Part shown: one piece after another, positions 1 through 10,681 of the stretch | Position numbering within the stretch: the stretch's first letter is position 1 | How the letters are laid out: each line of letters starts with the position of its first letter | Origin: Sinobacterium caligoides | GTDB lineage: Bacteria; Pseudomonadota; Gammaproteobacteria; Pseudomonadales; Sinobacteriaceae | Assembly (NCBI RefSeq): GCF_003752585.1 | Contig: NZ_RKHR01000003.1 | Location: 186,001-250,000 of the forward strand | DNA length: 64,000 nucleotides | Direction of reading: 5' to 3' | Notes under the pieces: model-generated | The model's input: the letters and a program-made list of their open reading frames with translations, nothing else | Told to the model about the DNA's origin: nothing | Databases searched by the model: none | Translations under genes and position numbers: made by a program

Positions 1-861
1 TCGCTGCAAACGCAGCTCTAGCAACTGCAATAACTTCCGACAACGACGAATGAGTTGGCCAAGCTCAGCGCCATCCTCCTCGCCCTGCACCCAGCGCTGC
101 AACGGCGCCAGCACTCGCTCTAAATCGGCTCGATCAAAAATAGTCGTCGAACGATCGATCGCCAGCTGCTCAAGCCGATGCGCCTCATCGAAGACAACTT
201 GCGTAAAGCGGCCGCGTATACTCTGTGATAGCGGGGCCATCGTGCTATAGAATAGTGCGTGGTTGACCACAGCGATATCTGCTGTCGTCAATTGATGACG
301 CTGACGAAAATAGGGGCATCGCTCATACCAGGGACACTTTTCTGCCGTGCAATCCCCTTGCGATACCGTCACATGGGCATACAACTGAGCCGACTCAATC
401 CCCGCATCACTGGCAAGTGTACGCCATGGGATCACCGGCTCTCCTTGCTGCAACCAATAATGATGCAGCGCCTCTGCTCGACGCCGCAGCTGCCGCGCCC
501 CTCCCTCGCCAGAAGCTGCCCCACCCTGCTTTGGGCAATAGTAGTTGGTGATACCCAGTAGCTCGACAACTTTGCAACTGCGCCCCAAAATCTTCGCTAA
601 CTGTGGAATATCTCGCTGCACCAGTTGCTGCTGCAAAGCGTGACTCGAAGTCGATATTATCGATGGTTGCTCTGCCTGCAGCACACTGGTCAAATAAGCA
701 AAGGTTTTACCCGTACCCGTTGGTGCCTCAGCAAGCAACACGCCCCCCTTTTTAAAGAGCGCATCAACCTCTCCCGCTAGCTCCTGCTGATCACACCGAT
801 AGATAAACGGAGGCCAACGACTAGCGATGAGGCCTTCGGCTGAGAATAGCTTCGCAGACAT
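1..861 (-). CDS. YoaA/DinG-type Fe-S DNA helicase, N-terminal part (cut by window edge)
   Basis: Reading the minus strand from an ATG at 861 gives 287 codons without a stop, running off the left edge. The protein has a Walker A box (EAPTGTGKT, about residues 45-53) and a DEAH box (VFDEAHRL, about 240). Between them are four cysteines (one in NYYCP, three in GDCTAEKCPWYERC) spaced as in the 4Fe-4S cluster of XPD/DinG/YoaA helicases. Such enzymes are 5'-3' superfamily 2 helicases acting in DNA repair or replication restart. The C-terminal helicase half lies outside the window. The gene diverges from mobA, with 72 bp between the starts. YoaA rather than DinG is a guess from the N-terminus. Confidence 0.9.
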   Translation of the reverse strand, partial: MSAKLFSAEGLIASRWPPFIYRCDQQELAGEVDALFKKGGVLLAEAPTGTGKTFAYLTSVLQAEQPSIISTSSHALQQQLVQRDIPQLAKILGRSCKVVELLGITNYYCPKQGGAASGEGGARQLRRRAEALHHYWLQQGEPVIPWRTLASDAGIESAQLYAHVTVSQGDCTAEKCPWYERCPYFRQRHQLTTADIAVVNHALFYSTMAPLSQSIRGRFTQVVFDEAHRLEQLAIDRSTTIFDRADLERVLAPLQRWVQGEEDGAELGQLIRRCRKLLQLLELRLQR

Positions 862-933
862 ATCTTCCTTACAGCGGAGAGTAAACACCGTATTATACAC
901 ATACTGACTGCCTCTCCTAAAACGAGTTTATCA

Positions 934-1587
934 ATGACGAAAGCGAAACCTAACAGCAATATTCGCCCACAATCACGCTTACCCAGCGGCATCATCTTAG
1001 CCGGTGGGCAAAGCAGTCGATTCGGCGGCAGCGATAAAGGACTGATAGAGTGGCAGGGCCAAGCAATGATAGAGCATGTCATCACACGCATTGGACCACA
1101 GCTGGATAAACTCGCGATTAGCGTCCGCCATAACGCCGATAGCTACAAGCACCTGAAGCTCCCTTGTCTTATTGACGAGCAACAGGAATCACAGGGGCCT
1201 TTGGCTGGCATCGCCCGCGCACTAGCGGATGAACACGAGCTCATGCATGAGCAGGAGTTTTTACTTGTTGTGCCCTGCGACACACCACAACTCCCCTGCG
1301 ACTTAGTAAAGCGACTAATGGCCGCCGCACAACAACACCACCGTGACCTCTGCTACGCACACGATGGCGAGCGAGGCCACTTTCTCTGCTGCCTCATTCA
1401 TCGCCGCGCTCTTGCGCCATTACAGGCTTACATTAAAAGCGGCAAACGCTCGATGTATCGACTAATCGAGCAGCTCAACAGTGAGGCCGTCGACTTTAGC
1501 GATCAAGCCAGAGCGTTTATCAATATTAACGACGCGCAAGAGCTCGCCACTCTAGCTAACACTGGCTCTGAGCAGAAGAATAACTAG
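934..1587 (+). CDS. mobA: molybdenum cofactor guanylyltransferase MobA
   Basis: The 217-residue protein transfers GMP from GTP to molybdopterin to make the MGD cofactor of DMSO-reductase-family enzymes, in the cytoplasm. The nucleotidyltransferase signature GIILAGGQSSRFGGSDKG lies near residues 19-36, and VPCDTPQLP holds the metal-binding Asp. It is slightly longer than the E. coli enzyme (194 residues) because of an N-terminal tail of about 17 residues. No other moco gene is nearby. It is divergent from the helicase and convergent with hemH. Confidence 0.93.
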   Translation: MTKAKPNSNIRPQSRLPSGIILAGGQSSRFGGSDKGLIEWQGQAMIEHVITRIGPQLDKLAISVRHNADSYKHLKLPCLIDEQQESQGPLAGIARALADEHELMHEQEFLLVVPCDTPQLPCDLVKRLMAAAQQHHRDLCYAHDGERGHFLCCLIHRRALAPLQAYIKSGKRSMYRLIEQLNSEAVDFSDQARAFININDAQELATLANTGSEQKNN

Positions 1588-1601
1588 AAAGCAGAGTTAG
1601 C

Positions 1602-2606
1602 TTAATCGATGAAGCCCAGCATCTGCTTGCTAGCAATATCATGGAACAGTTCTACATGGTCGGCTCGATCGTTCAACGCCGCGATATAACGATAAGACTC
1701 ATCGACACGATCCTCTCCACGAGCAGCAAAGTAATGATCACGATTCTCGATCGCCATCTCCTCTAGCGTTTCCAAACAATCCGCAGAGAACGCTGGACAG
1801 ATCACGTCCAAATTGCCGACGGGCTGCCTCGCCAAGTCCGTTAAGGCGTCAACAGTATACGGCGACAGCCATTGTGCCTTACCCAAGCGAGACTGGAAGC
1901 TCATCGTCCACTGCTCATCGCTTAAGCCTAAACGCTCTGCCAGTTTCCTCGCCGTCTCGTCGCAGTGCTGATAATAAGGGTCACCTTTATCGACATTAGC
2001 CTGAGGAATACCATGAAAGGACATCAGCAAATGGTCGCCCCGCCCCTCCCGCTGCCAAAACTCTTCCACCGAGTTTGCCAGCGCAGCAATATACTGAGGG
2101 TGACGGTAATAACTTTTTACTACTCGCAAATCGGTGATATCGCGCTTGGTTTCGAGGTATCGACCCAGCTGATCCGTCACCGCCGCCGTCGTCGTCGCAG
2201 AGTATTGCGGATATAAAGGCAGCACAACAACCTGCTCAATACCCTCATCGTTCAAACGATCTAGCATGCTGGCAATGCTCGGTGCACCATAGGTCATTGC
2301 CGACACGACTTTCACAGGCGCCTCGTCGGCATCAAACCGTGCCTGCAAGGCAGCGCACTGCTGCGACAAGATCACCCGTAACGGCGAATCCCCGTCCCAT
2401 ACAGAGGCATAGGCCTTTGCCACCTTAGCCGGACGGAACGGCAAAATAATGCCATGCATAATCAACCACCAAATGGGGCGCGGCACCTCAACCACTCGAC
2501 GGTCGAATAAAAAAGGCTTAAGAAAGGCACGGACAGCTGACTTGGTCGGTTGCTCAGGGGAACCAAGATTAACCAACAACACAGCTTTTTTAACTGAAAC
2601 GCTCAC
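1602..2606 (-). CDS. hemH: ferrochelatase
   Basis: The enzyme inserts Fe2+ into protoporphyrin IX, the last step of protoheme synthesis, and is usually peripheral to the inner membrane. Its 334 residues are the normal bacterial length. The catalytic His is in MSFHGIP (about residue 198) and the conserved Glu in CLETLEEM (about 279). The start is GTG at 2606, supported by a GGAG ribosome-binding site 8 nt upstream. The nearby ATG at 2610 is out of frame. It lies downstream of adk but is separated from it by a strong terminator, so it is probably transcribed alone. Confidence 0.96.
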   Translation of the reverse strand: MSVSVKKAVLLVNLGSPEQPTKSAVRAFLKPFLFDRRVVEVPRPIWWLIMHGIILPFRPAKVAKAYASVWDGDSPLRVILSQQCAALQARFDADEAPVKVVSAMTYGAPSIASMLDRLNDEGIEQVVVLPLYPQYSATTTAAVTDQLGRYLETKRDITDLRVVKSYYRHPQYIAALANSVEEFWQREGRGDHLLMSFHGIPQANVDKGDPYYQHCDETARKLAERLGLSDEQWTMSFQSRLGKAQWLSPYTVDALTDLARQPVGNLDVICPAFSADCLETLEEMAIENRDHYFAARGEDRVDESYRYIAALNDRADHVELFHDIASKQMLGFID

Positions 2607-2678
2607 GCATTCACTCCATGACAGTAGACAAATTGTTTGGGCAGGAAATAATAACGTCTAAATGGGCATCATGAGAAC

Positions 2679-2705
2679 AAAAAAAAGGGCCAAAAGGCCC
2701 TTTTT
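2679..2705 (-). terminator. intrinsic terminator after adk
   Basis: A 10-bp stem (AAAAAGGGCC / GGCCCTTTTT) with a 4-nt loop is flanked by A and T runs on both sides, so it could work in both directions. It sits 22 bp past the adk stop and upstream of hemH, and fits best as the adk terminator. Confidence 0.9.
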
Positions 2706-2726
2706 CATCTCTAAGCTCGTACTGAT

Positions 2727-3518
<792 letters not shown>

Positions 3519-3605
3519 CTACTCAGGTATAATCTTGTGTCTTAACCAGAGCGAATCTCGACGAGCGGCACACAATACACAGATTGTCCGCCAAGAGCAA
3601 CACAG

Positions 3606-4418
3606 CTACCCCTTCTCCATCAGTTTGACCGCCTCCCACAACTCAGTCTGACCTTCTAAATCATACTGTTGGAATGATTTGCCTGCTTTGTTCGCCAAGC
3701 TATTCATACCCTCAAAGCGCCGACTAAACTTACGATTGGCACGACGTAGTGCTGCCTCTGGATCAACCTTTAACTTACGCGCAAGATTGGTCACCGCAAA
3801 CAGCAAATCACCCAGTTCATCTTCTATCGCATCACGGTCCTGATTTTCAACGGCCTCCAAGACCTCGGCCAGCTCCTCCTCAACCTTAGGTACAACGGCT
3901 TCTGCATCCGGCCAATCAAACCCCGACTTGGCCGCTCGTTGCTGCAACTTCACCGAGCGCCCGAGGGCAGGCAACGCTGTGGCAATGTCGTCAAACACAC
4001 CCTCCTGCAAACGCTCGTTACGCTCTTGCTGCTTGATTTTCTCCCAAGTGCCACGTATTTCCTCCTCATCCTGCCGCACCTCCCCTGCACGATGTGAAAG
4101 CTGACCGCCAGGAAAGACATGTGGGTGACGTCGCAACAATTTCTCGACAAGTTCAGAGACAATATCAGCAAAACCAAACAGTGACTGTTCCTGACCTAAT
4201 TGCGCATAGAAAACGACCTGAAACAGTACGTCGCCCAATTCCTCACGTAGGTGGCCGTAGTCCCCCTTTTCGAGACAGTCCACTAATTCGTAAACCTCCT
4301 CGAGTGTGTGCGGCGCAATGCTGGCAAAATTCTGCTGGCGATCCCAGGGACAACCGTCCTGAGGGTCACGTAGACGCCCCATCAAATAGAGTAGGTCTTC
4401 CAGTTGATAGGATGCCAT
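3606..4418 (-). CDS. mazG: nucleoside triphosphate pyrophosphohydrolase MazG
   Basis: The 270-residue all-alpha enzyme hydrolyses (d)NTPs to (d)NMP and pyrophosphate. Two tandem MazG domains are visible. The first has GCPWDRQQ followed by TLEEVYELVD and EELGDVLFQVVF (about residues 22-75). The second has the EDELGDLLFAV repeat near residue 200. The gene starts only 3 bp after the relA stop, so the two are co-transcribed and probably translationally coupled. In E. coli, MazG lowers ppGpp-related stress effects, and relA-mazG linkage is common in Gammaproteobacteria. Confidence 0.95.
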   Translation of the reverse strand: MASYQLEDLLYLMGRLRDPQDGCPWDRQQNFASIAPHTLEEVYELVDCLEKGDYGHLREELGDVLFQVVFYAQLGQEQSLFGFADIVSELVEKLLRRHPHVFPGGQLSHRAGEVRQDEEEIRGTWEKIKQQERNERLQEGVFDDIATALPALGRSVKLQQRAAKSGFDWPDAEAVVPKVEEELAEVLEAVENQDRDAIEDELGDLLFAVTNLARKLKVDPEAALRRANRKFSRRFEGMNSLANKAGKSFQQYDLEGQTELWEAVKLMEKG

Positions 4419-4421
4419 CGA

Positions 4422-6665
4422 CTACCCCTCCCCTTTACGCAACGCCATAACCACGTTAGGCAAGCCATTTATTTTACTCAACAGCTGGCTCAAGACCACG
4501 AGCCCTTCTACTTCAATACTGACCTCCATCGTCGCTGTATTACTGTGTTTATCAGACTGCGTATTAATCGAGGTAACATAAACCTTTTCATTGGCAAACA
4601 GCGTTGTAATATCCCTCAGTAAGCCGTGACGGTCATATGCCTCGATATAAATACCCGCCGTGAAACTGCGGACATTATCGCTACCCCAATCAACTTCAAT
4701 AATGCGCTCAGGTTCATGACGCTGATGCCCCAGTAACTTGGAGCAATCTTGGCGGTGAACAGAAACACCTCGACCAACGGTGATGTAACCAGCGATTTCA
4801 TCACCAGGCACAGGATTACAACAACCTGCCATATGCGTCATCAGATTACCCACCCCGCGCACCTGAATACCGCTTTCTTTACTGTCATCGCGCCCAGGGC
4901 GATTATTGAGATTTAGATTGAGCGTCTCTTGCTTCTTATCTTCTTCAACTACCATCCGCTGTGCGGCATTGAGTACTTGACTGTTGCTAAGGTCGCCAGC
5001 ACCTACAGCGGCATACATATCTTCTACGGAGTGGTAATTAACCTTCGTTGCCACCTCCTTGAAGTCTACACTGGTCAACGCCAAGCGCTTAAATTCCTTT
5101 TCCAGCTGACTGCGACCGGACTCAATATTCTGATCCCGATCCTGTAGTTTGAACCAGTGCTGAACCTTTGAGCGCGCGCGCGAGCTGTTCAGATAAGCCA
5201 AGCCTGGGCGCAACCAGTCACGCGAGGGCTTCGCTTCCTTCGCGGTAAGCACTTCAACCTGTTCTCCCGTCTTCAAGCGATAGGTCAGCGGCACAATGCG
5301 GCCGTCAACCTTAGCGCCACGGCAGCGATGCCCCACTTCAGTATGCACCTGATAAGCAAAGTCGAGAGGCGTACTTCCCTGCGACAAATCGACAACGTGG
5401 CCGTCTGGGGTAAAGACATACACCCTCTCTTGGGTGACATCCTTAGTCAACTGCATGGCGATATCACCATGCCCGTCAGTCTCTTCGTGCCAATCCAGTA
5501 CCTGGCGTAACCAGGAGATTTTCTCCTCGTAGCCGCCCGTGTCCGAATTTTCGTCTGTTCCCTTATAGCGCCAGTGGGCACAAACACCCAGCTCAGCATC
5601 GTCATGCATTTGCTGCGTGCGGATCTGTACCTCGATCACCTTCCCTTCGGGCCCGATGACCGCAGTATGTAGCGATTGATAGCCATTTTCCTTAGGGTTG
5701 GCAATATAATCATCGAACTCATTGGGGATAATGCGCCACATCGTATGAATAATGCCCAGCGCGGTATAACAATCATTCAACTTAGGCACGAGAATACGTA
5801 CCGCCCGAATATCGTATACCTGAGAAAAACCAATATTCTTTCGCTGCATCTTTCGCCAAATACTGTAGATGTGCTTAGCTCGCCCCTGCACATCCGCATC
5901 GATGTTCACCTCGAACATTTTCTCTTCTAATGTACTTACGACAGTCTCAATATAGCCCTGTCGGTCGAGGCGACGCTCATCTAACAACGAGGCAATCCGC
6001 ATATAAGCATCACCTTGCAAATAACGAAATGCCAGATCCTCTAATTCCCACTTAATATGACCTATACCTAGGCGGTGCGCCAACGGTGCATAAATCTCCG
6101 CCACCTCATTAGCTACTTTCATCCTCGCTTTCTCAGGGTAATTCTTCGCCCCCCTGATAGCACAGGTTCGCTCTGCCAGCTTGATCAAGGCAACGCGGAC
6201 ATCATTAACCATTGCGACCAACATTCGACGAATATTGTCCATTTGACTAATATTCTGTCCGAAAACGGCGTCTTCCTGATGCGGCGTGACAACGGCACTG
6301 ATTGCCGCCATCTGTTGAACGCCCATAATCAGCTTGGCAACACTCTCACCAAAGACCGCCTCAACGGTCGATATCTTCAACTTACGCTCACGCACGGCTC
6401 GGTACAGCACGGCCGCCACAAGCGTCTCATGATCGAGGTGAAGCTCACTGAGAATTTCCGCCATTTCAAGGCCGGTCTCATAACTACTCACCCACCCCTT
6501 AAAATCACCTTTGTTACGCTGCGAAGCACTGCGGGCAACGTCACAAGCCTCTGTGAGCTGCTCCCGGTCGAGATTGTTCGGCAATCTAGGTAATCGGTCA
6601 ATCCACTCATCGATCAATACGCGACCATCGTTATCGATGGGATACGCCTTACGAACCTGTACCAT
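4422..6665 (-). CDS. relA: (p)ppGpp synthetase RelA
   Basis: The ribosome-associated enzyme makes (p)ppGpp from ATP and GTP/GDP in amino-acid starvation. Its 747 residues match RelA. Domains in order: a degenerate hydrolase domain in which the catalytic HD pair is replaced (AVLYRAVRERKL), so it should be synthetase only; the synthetase domain (about 240-360, with YDIRAVRILV and the EVQIRTQQMHDDAE motif); TGS (about 400-460, VYVFTPDGHVVDL); the Cys-rich region (MAGCCNPVPGD and HRQDCSKLL); and a C-terminal ACT domain. It overlaps no gene and is followed by mazG after 3 bp. Confidence 0.97.
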   Translation of the reverse strand: MVQVRKAYPIDNDGRVLIDEWIDRLPRLPNNLDREQLTEACDVARSASQRNKGDFKGWVSSYETGLEMAEILSELHLDHETLVAAVLYRAVRERKLKISTVEAVFGESVAKLIMGVQQMAAISAVVTPHQEDAVFGQNISQMDNIRRMLVAMVNDVRVALIKLAERTCAIRGAKNYPEKARMKVANEVAEIYAPLAHRLGIGHIKWELEDLAFRYLQGDAYMRIASLLDERRLDRQGYIETVVSTLEEKMFEVNIDADVQGRAKHIYSIWRKMQRKNIGFSQVYDIRAVRILVPKLNDCYTALGIIHTMWRIIPNEFDDYIANPKENGYQSLHTAVIGPEGKVIEVQIRTQQMHDDAELGVCAHWRYKGTDENSDTGGYEEKISWLRQVLDWHEETDGHGDIAMQLTKDVTQERVYVFTPDGHVVDLSQGSTPLDFAYQVHTEVGHRCRGAKVDGRIVPLTYRLKTGEQVEVLTAKEAKPSRDWLRPGLAYLNSSRARSKVQHWFKLQDRDQNIESGRSQLEKEFKRLALTSVDFKEVATKVNYHSVEDMYAAVGAGDLSNSQVLNAAQRMVVEEDKKQETLNLNLNNRPGRDDSKESGIQVRGVGNLMTHMAGCCNPVPGDEIAGYITVGRGVSVHRQDCSKLLGHQRHEPERIIEVDWGSDNVRSFTAGIYIEAYDRHGLLRDITTLFANEKVYVTSINTQSDKHSNTATMEVSIEVEGLVVLSQLLSKINGLPNVVMALRKGEG

Positions 6666-6755
6666 AATTAATTCCTAACCTTACAAATCTTTCACGCCAA
6701 GACAGCCGCCACTCAACAAAGCCTATGCCGACCGCTATAAAATTCACTACACCTA

Positions 6756-7646
6756 CTACCCTGAAAACACACCAGTACTGAGGTAGCGGTCGCCACGGTC
6801 GCAAACAATCGCAACGATAACAGCATTTTCAATCTGCTCACTGAGTGTAAGCGCGCCCGCAACAGCACCACCACTGGAAACTCCACAGAAAATACCTTCC
6901 TGTGCAGCCAAAGCTTTCATAGTCTGTTCAGCATCTAGCTGATCAATATCCATCACTCGATCAACATGGCTGCCATCATAGATGGCAGGCATATAAGCCT
7001 CCGGCCAGCGCCGAATGCCGGGTATCTGGGCGCCATCTTTAGGCTGTAAACCGACGATCTGGATATCACTGTTCTGCTCTTTAAGGTACCGCGAGGTTCC
7101 CATAATTGTGCCCGTTGTTCCCATCGAGCTGACGAAATGGGTAATATTACCCTGTGTCTGCTGCCAAATCTCCGGGCCAGTGCCCGTATAATGGGCCAAG
7201 GGGTTATCCAGGTTATCAAACTGATCGAGTACAACCCCTTTTCCATCAGCTTGCATTGTCAACGCTAAGTCACGCGCCCCTTCCATGCCCTGCTCTTGGC
7301 TCACCTCAATCAGCTCTGCACCATAAGCCGACATAGCCTGCTTACGTTCATCACTCATATGCGATGGCATAATTAACACCATCTTATAGCCTTTAATAGC
7401 CGCTGCCATCGCAAGTGCAATCCCGGTATTACCACTCGTCGCTTCGATAAGAGTGTCTCCAGGCTGAATATCACCACGCTGTTCGGCCCGCTGAATCATC
7501 GACAATGCTGGCCGATCTTTCACCGAGCCCGCAGGGTTGTTGCCTTCCAACTTGAGCAAGATAATGTTATTACGGTGACGGCCAAGACGCTGCAGGCGTA
7601 CAAGTGGCGTATTGCCAACACAAGACTCAATAGTCTGGTAATCCAT
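6756..7646 (-). CDS. cysM: O-acetylserine sulfhydrylase B (cysteine synthase B)
   Basis: This PLP enzyme makes cysteine from O-acetylserine and sulfide or thiosulfate. The 296 residues match CysM (about 300). The PLP lysine is in EGNNPAGSVKDRPA (about residue 43), the substrate loop is TSGNTG (about 70), and the phosphate-binding loop is GTTGTIMG. CysM rather than CysK is suggested by the length and by the synteny cysM-relA beside a gacS-type kinase, as in Pseudomonas. The usual rlmD/rumA gene between cysM and relA is missing here. Confidence 0.93.
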   Translation of the reverse strand: MDYQTIESCVGNTPLVRLQRLGRHRNNIILLKLEGNNPAGSVKDRPALSMIQRAEQRGDIQPGDTLIEATSGNTGIALAMAAAIKGYKMVLIMPSHMSDERKQAMSAYGAELIEVSQEQGMEGARDLALTMQADGKGVVLDQFDNLDNPLAHYTGTGPEIWQQTQGNITHFVSSMGTTGTIMGTSRYLKEQNSDIQIVGLQPKDGAQIPGIRRWPEAYMPAIYDGSHVDRVMDIDQLDAEQTMKALAAQEGIFCGVSSGGAVAGALTLSEQIENAVIVAIVCDRGDRYLSTGVFSG

Positions 7647-7834
7647 TGTTAAATTAGCCTTTTATAAGTTTTCCAGCAATCGACAGCAATAATTAAGCTG
7701 GTACTAATAGATAGTCGGCGGTTATTATAAACCAACATCTACGGTAGTAGTTGAATGTTATGCTATTGCAATCAATATATTCCTCTTATAGATGGGTTGC
7801 ATGAACAACAATAACAACCATGAAGAGCTAAATT

Positions 7835-10681
7835 ATGCCTCAATGGAGTCTGCGCAATAAGATACTCCTGCTCGCCTTACTCCCCTCCGCACTGATTGCA
7901 GTGATGCTGGGAAGCTATCAGGTGCACAATCGTATCGGCGAACTTGATTTGCTGCTCGAACAGCGTGGCCTTGCAGGTAGCCAACAACTCGCTACTGTCG
8001 TACAAGCAAGCCTACGTCTTGAAAATTTGGAGTTAGTCAGCGAGCTGTTACGTAACACTCTCGAGGAGCCCGGGGTACGCTCTGCGGGCTTTTACGACCG
8101 CCACCGCCAATTAGCCTTGCGTGCTGGACCAAAGATGATTGATAGCGGCCTAGGCGACACAGCCGAACTACAAAATAGGTTCATCGATACTGCCCACAAA
8201 CTTACGAGCACCAAAAGCTATCGTTTTATACGCCCAGTCTTCGACAATCACCAGCACGGCGCTGACTACACTAAAGCCGAGATCGTCGGCTGGGTCGAGA
8301 TAGAGTACCATTTCAATGCCATCACGCTGACGACCTACAAAAACCTGCTTATCAGCTGCCTATTGCTAATCTTCGCCCTAGCCGCCTGTTGTACACTCGC
8401 TATAAAAGTGGGGCTCGACTTCAAACGTGCTAGCCTCCGCATCGGCAAGGCCATCGACAACATCAAGGCTGGAGATTTCGACACCGTCATCGAAGTTGAT
8501 GGGGAGGACGAGCTTTCTCTTATCGCGCTGAAGGTCAACGATATGGCCGACACCCTGCAACAAGCCAATATCGACATGGAGTACAATATTGAGCAAACCA
8601 CAGGAGATTTGCGTGAGACGCTAGAAACCATTGAGGTACAAAACATCGAGCTTGATATTGCCCGACGTGAGGCCTTAGAGGCCAGTCGCATCAAGTCTGA
8701 ATTCTTGGCAAATACGAGTCATGAGATACGAACACCGCTTAACGGCATCATCGGCTTCAGCAATCTATTATTAAAAGAAGTCAGTGACGGTCGGCATCGC
8801 GACCAACTCGACACCATCCGTCATTCTGCCGAAGGTCTCTTGGCCATTATTAATGACATCCTCGACCTCTCAAAAATCGAAGCAGGCAAGCTAGTTCTTG
8901 ATAACGTACAAATAAACATCCGCGAAATAGTTGAAGACACCCTCACTATCCTCGCACCAGCTGCGCACGATAAGGGGCTAGAGTTAATCCTCATTAGTTA
9001 CAGCGATATTCCTGCCCGCATTATTAGCGACCCACTGCGCATAAAACAAGTCGTCACAAATCTCATCAGCAACGCTATCAAGTTTACCGAAAGTGGCAAC
9101 ATTATTGTCCGCATCAAACTTAAAGATATTCACGATGCTCAAGCAATACTTACAATCAGCGTGACTGACGCGGGGGTTGGCATCAGCGACCAACAACAGC
9201 TCAATATCTTTAATGCCTTTACCCAAGCCAATGCATCTACCTCACGCGAATATGGTGGCACTGGCTTAGGGCTCGTAATCTGTAAACGTCTCGTTGAACA
9301 AATGGGCGGAGAGATAGGCCTACAAAGTGAGCTAGGAAAAGGCGCGACCTTCACCTTTTCCCTACGCGCAAAACTACCCAGCAAGGCCGTCGACACCCCA
9401 CCAATGGATGCGCTTGTCGATAAGCATGTCGGCCTTTACGCCGATAATAGTGCCGCAAACCTCGCACTACGTTATCAACTTGAGAGCTGGCAAGTACACG
9501 TACATACATTCAGTGACGAGCAAAGTCTCATGGACGAGCACCAATGCGAACCACTTTCCGCCATGATCATCATTCCCGGAGACAGCGAGCTATCAGTTTC
9601 GACTCTCAACCGCTTCTCCTCCCATGTCTATCAACAACATCAATGTCGATCCGTATTACTGCTACCTACGGGCATTGGGCCACTCAATGACGACGGTCTG
9701 AACTCTCAGCATACTATCGCGCTCAGTCGCCCAGCCCCTCACGCGAAGCTATATCAGGTCCTTGACACCGCAGTTAACAACTACGACATCACGGCAACAA
9801 GCGCCGACTACAAACACCTCTTTAACGGCGACGCGCCACACATCCTTGCCGTTGACGACAACAGCTCAAACTTAAAACTCTTAACCATCCTCCTCGAGGA
9901 TCTCGGCATCGAGGTAAGCCAGGCCACAAACGGACAGGAGGCGATAGAGGAAGCTAACAAGAACGCTTTTGACTTGATCATGATGGATATACAGATGCCC
10001 GTTATCGATGGCATTCAGGCAACCCGGCATATTCGCACGCAGTGTAGCTACAACCGGACCACCCCGATCATCGCAATCACCGCCCACGCTCACGCAGAAG
10101 AAAAGCGCAACCTCATGCTGGCCGGTTTTAACGACCACGTCACCAAGCCGATCGATATCGCCCTGCTTGAACAAACATTATTAACGTGGACCGCCCACCA
10201 CGCTCAGCAACAGGCAACAACTTGCCTACCGGGCTCGATCGATTCGATTGACATACTGAGCAATACAAATGCACTCGCATTAGAAGCTAATGACAAGCCA
10301 CTACCCAAACCTGTCGATACGCAGCTGTGCTTGAAGCGCGCCAACAATATGCCCAGCCTTGCCGTTGACATGCTAAACGGCATTATTGCCAACTTAGGGG
10401 ATGATTACGAGCAGATTCAAGATGCCGCAGAGCAGGGGGATATGCCCAGTCTATTAGAGCTTGTCCATAAACTACATGGCGCCAGCTGTTATACCGGTAC
10501 TCCTCGACTACAAGAAACACTGAGCAATATTGAGACCGAACTAAAGACATGCTGCAAAGAGGCGCTCAGCCAAGAAGCAGACGCTCTACTGGAAGAGTTA
10601 CTTCAGGCTTGCAATGAACTAATCATCTGGCAACAGCAGCATGATATTGAGCTGCTCTTGGACGACTGTCACCAAGATTAG
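7835..10681 (+). CDS. barA: BarA/GacS-type hybrid sensor histidine kinase
   Basis: This membrane kinase of 948 residues should phosphorylate a UvrY/GacA response regulator, which controls CsrA-sequestering small RNAs. Order of parts: TM helix (about 8-28); periplasmic sensor (about 30-168); TM helix (170-192); HAMP (about 193-245); HisKA with His296 in NTSHEIRTPLNG; HATPase with DAGVGIS and GGTGLGL; a degenerate receiver-like region (about 530-650); a receiver with phospho-Asp718 (LIMMDIQMP); and a C-terminal Hpt domain with His878 (VHKLHGAS). All phosphorelay residues are present. Its stop overlaps the acpS stop on the other strand. Confidence 0.94.
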   Translation: MPQWSLRNKILLLALLPSALIAVMLGSYQVHNRIGELDLLLEQRGLAGSQQLATVVQASLRLENLELVSELLRNTLEEPGVRSAGFYDRHRQLALRAGPKMIDSGLGDTAELQNRFIDTAHKLTSTKSYRFIRPVFDNHQHGADYTKAEIVGWVEIEYHFNAITLTTYKNLLISCLLLIFALAACCTLAIKVGLDFKRASLRIGKAIDNIKAGDFDTVIEVDGEDELSLIALKVNDMADTLQQANIDMEYNIEQTTGDLRETLETIEVQNIELDIARREALEASRIKSEFLANTSHEIRTPLNGIIGFSNLLLKEVSDGRHRDQLDTIRHSAEGLLAIINDILDLSKIEAGKLVLDNVQINIREIVEDTLTILAPAAHDKGLELILISYSDIPARIISDPLRIKQVVTNLISNAIKFTESGNIIVRIKLKDIHDAQAILTISVTDAGVGISDQQQLNIFNAFTQANASTSREYGGTGLGLVICKRLVEQMGGEIGLQSELGKGATFTFSLRAKLPSKAVDTPPMDALVDKHVGLYADNSAANLALRYQLESWQVHVHTFSDEQSLMDEHQCEPLSAMIIIPGDSELSVSTLNRFSSHVYQQHQCRSVLLLPTGIGPLNDDGLNSQHTIALSRPAPHAKLYQVLDTAVNNYDITATSADYKHLFNGDAPHILAVDDNSSNLKLLTILLEDLGIEVSQATNGQEAIEEANKNAFDLIMMDIQMPVIDGIQATRHIRTQCSYNRTTPIIAITAHAHAEEKRNLMLAGFNDHVTKPIDIALLEQTLLTWTAHHAQQQATTCLPGSIDSIDILSNTNALALEANDKPLPKPVDTQLCLKRANNMPSLAVDMLNGIIANLGDDYEQIQDAAEQGDMPSLLELVHKLHGASCYTGTPRLQETLSNIETELKTCCKEALSQEADALLEELLQACNELIIWQQQHDIELLLDDCHQD

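Noticed and set aside
6075-6593. 172-codon rightward frame inside relA
   Set aside because: It is antisense to the conserved RelA N-terminal domain and has no family motif. It is a by-product of relA codon structure.
8335-8694. 119-codon leftward frame inside the BarA-type kinase
   Set aside because: Antisense to the HAMP region, rich in Ser and Arg from frame bias.
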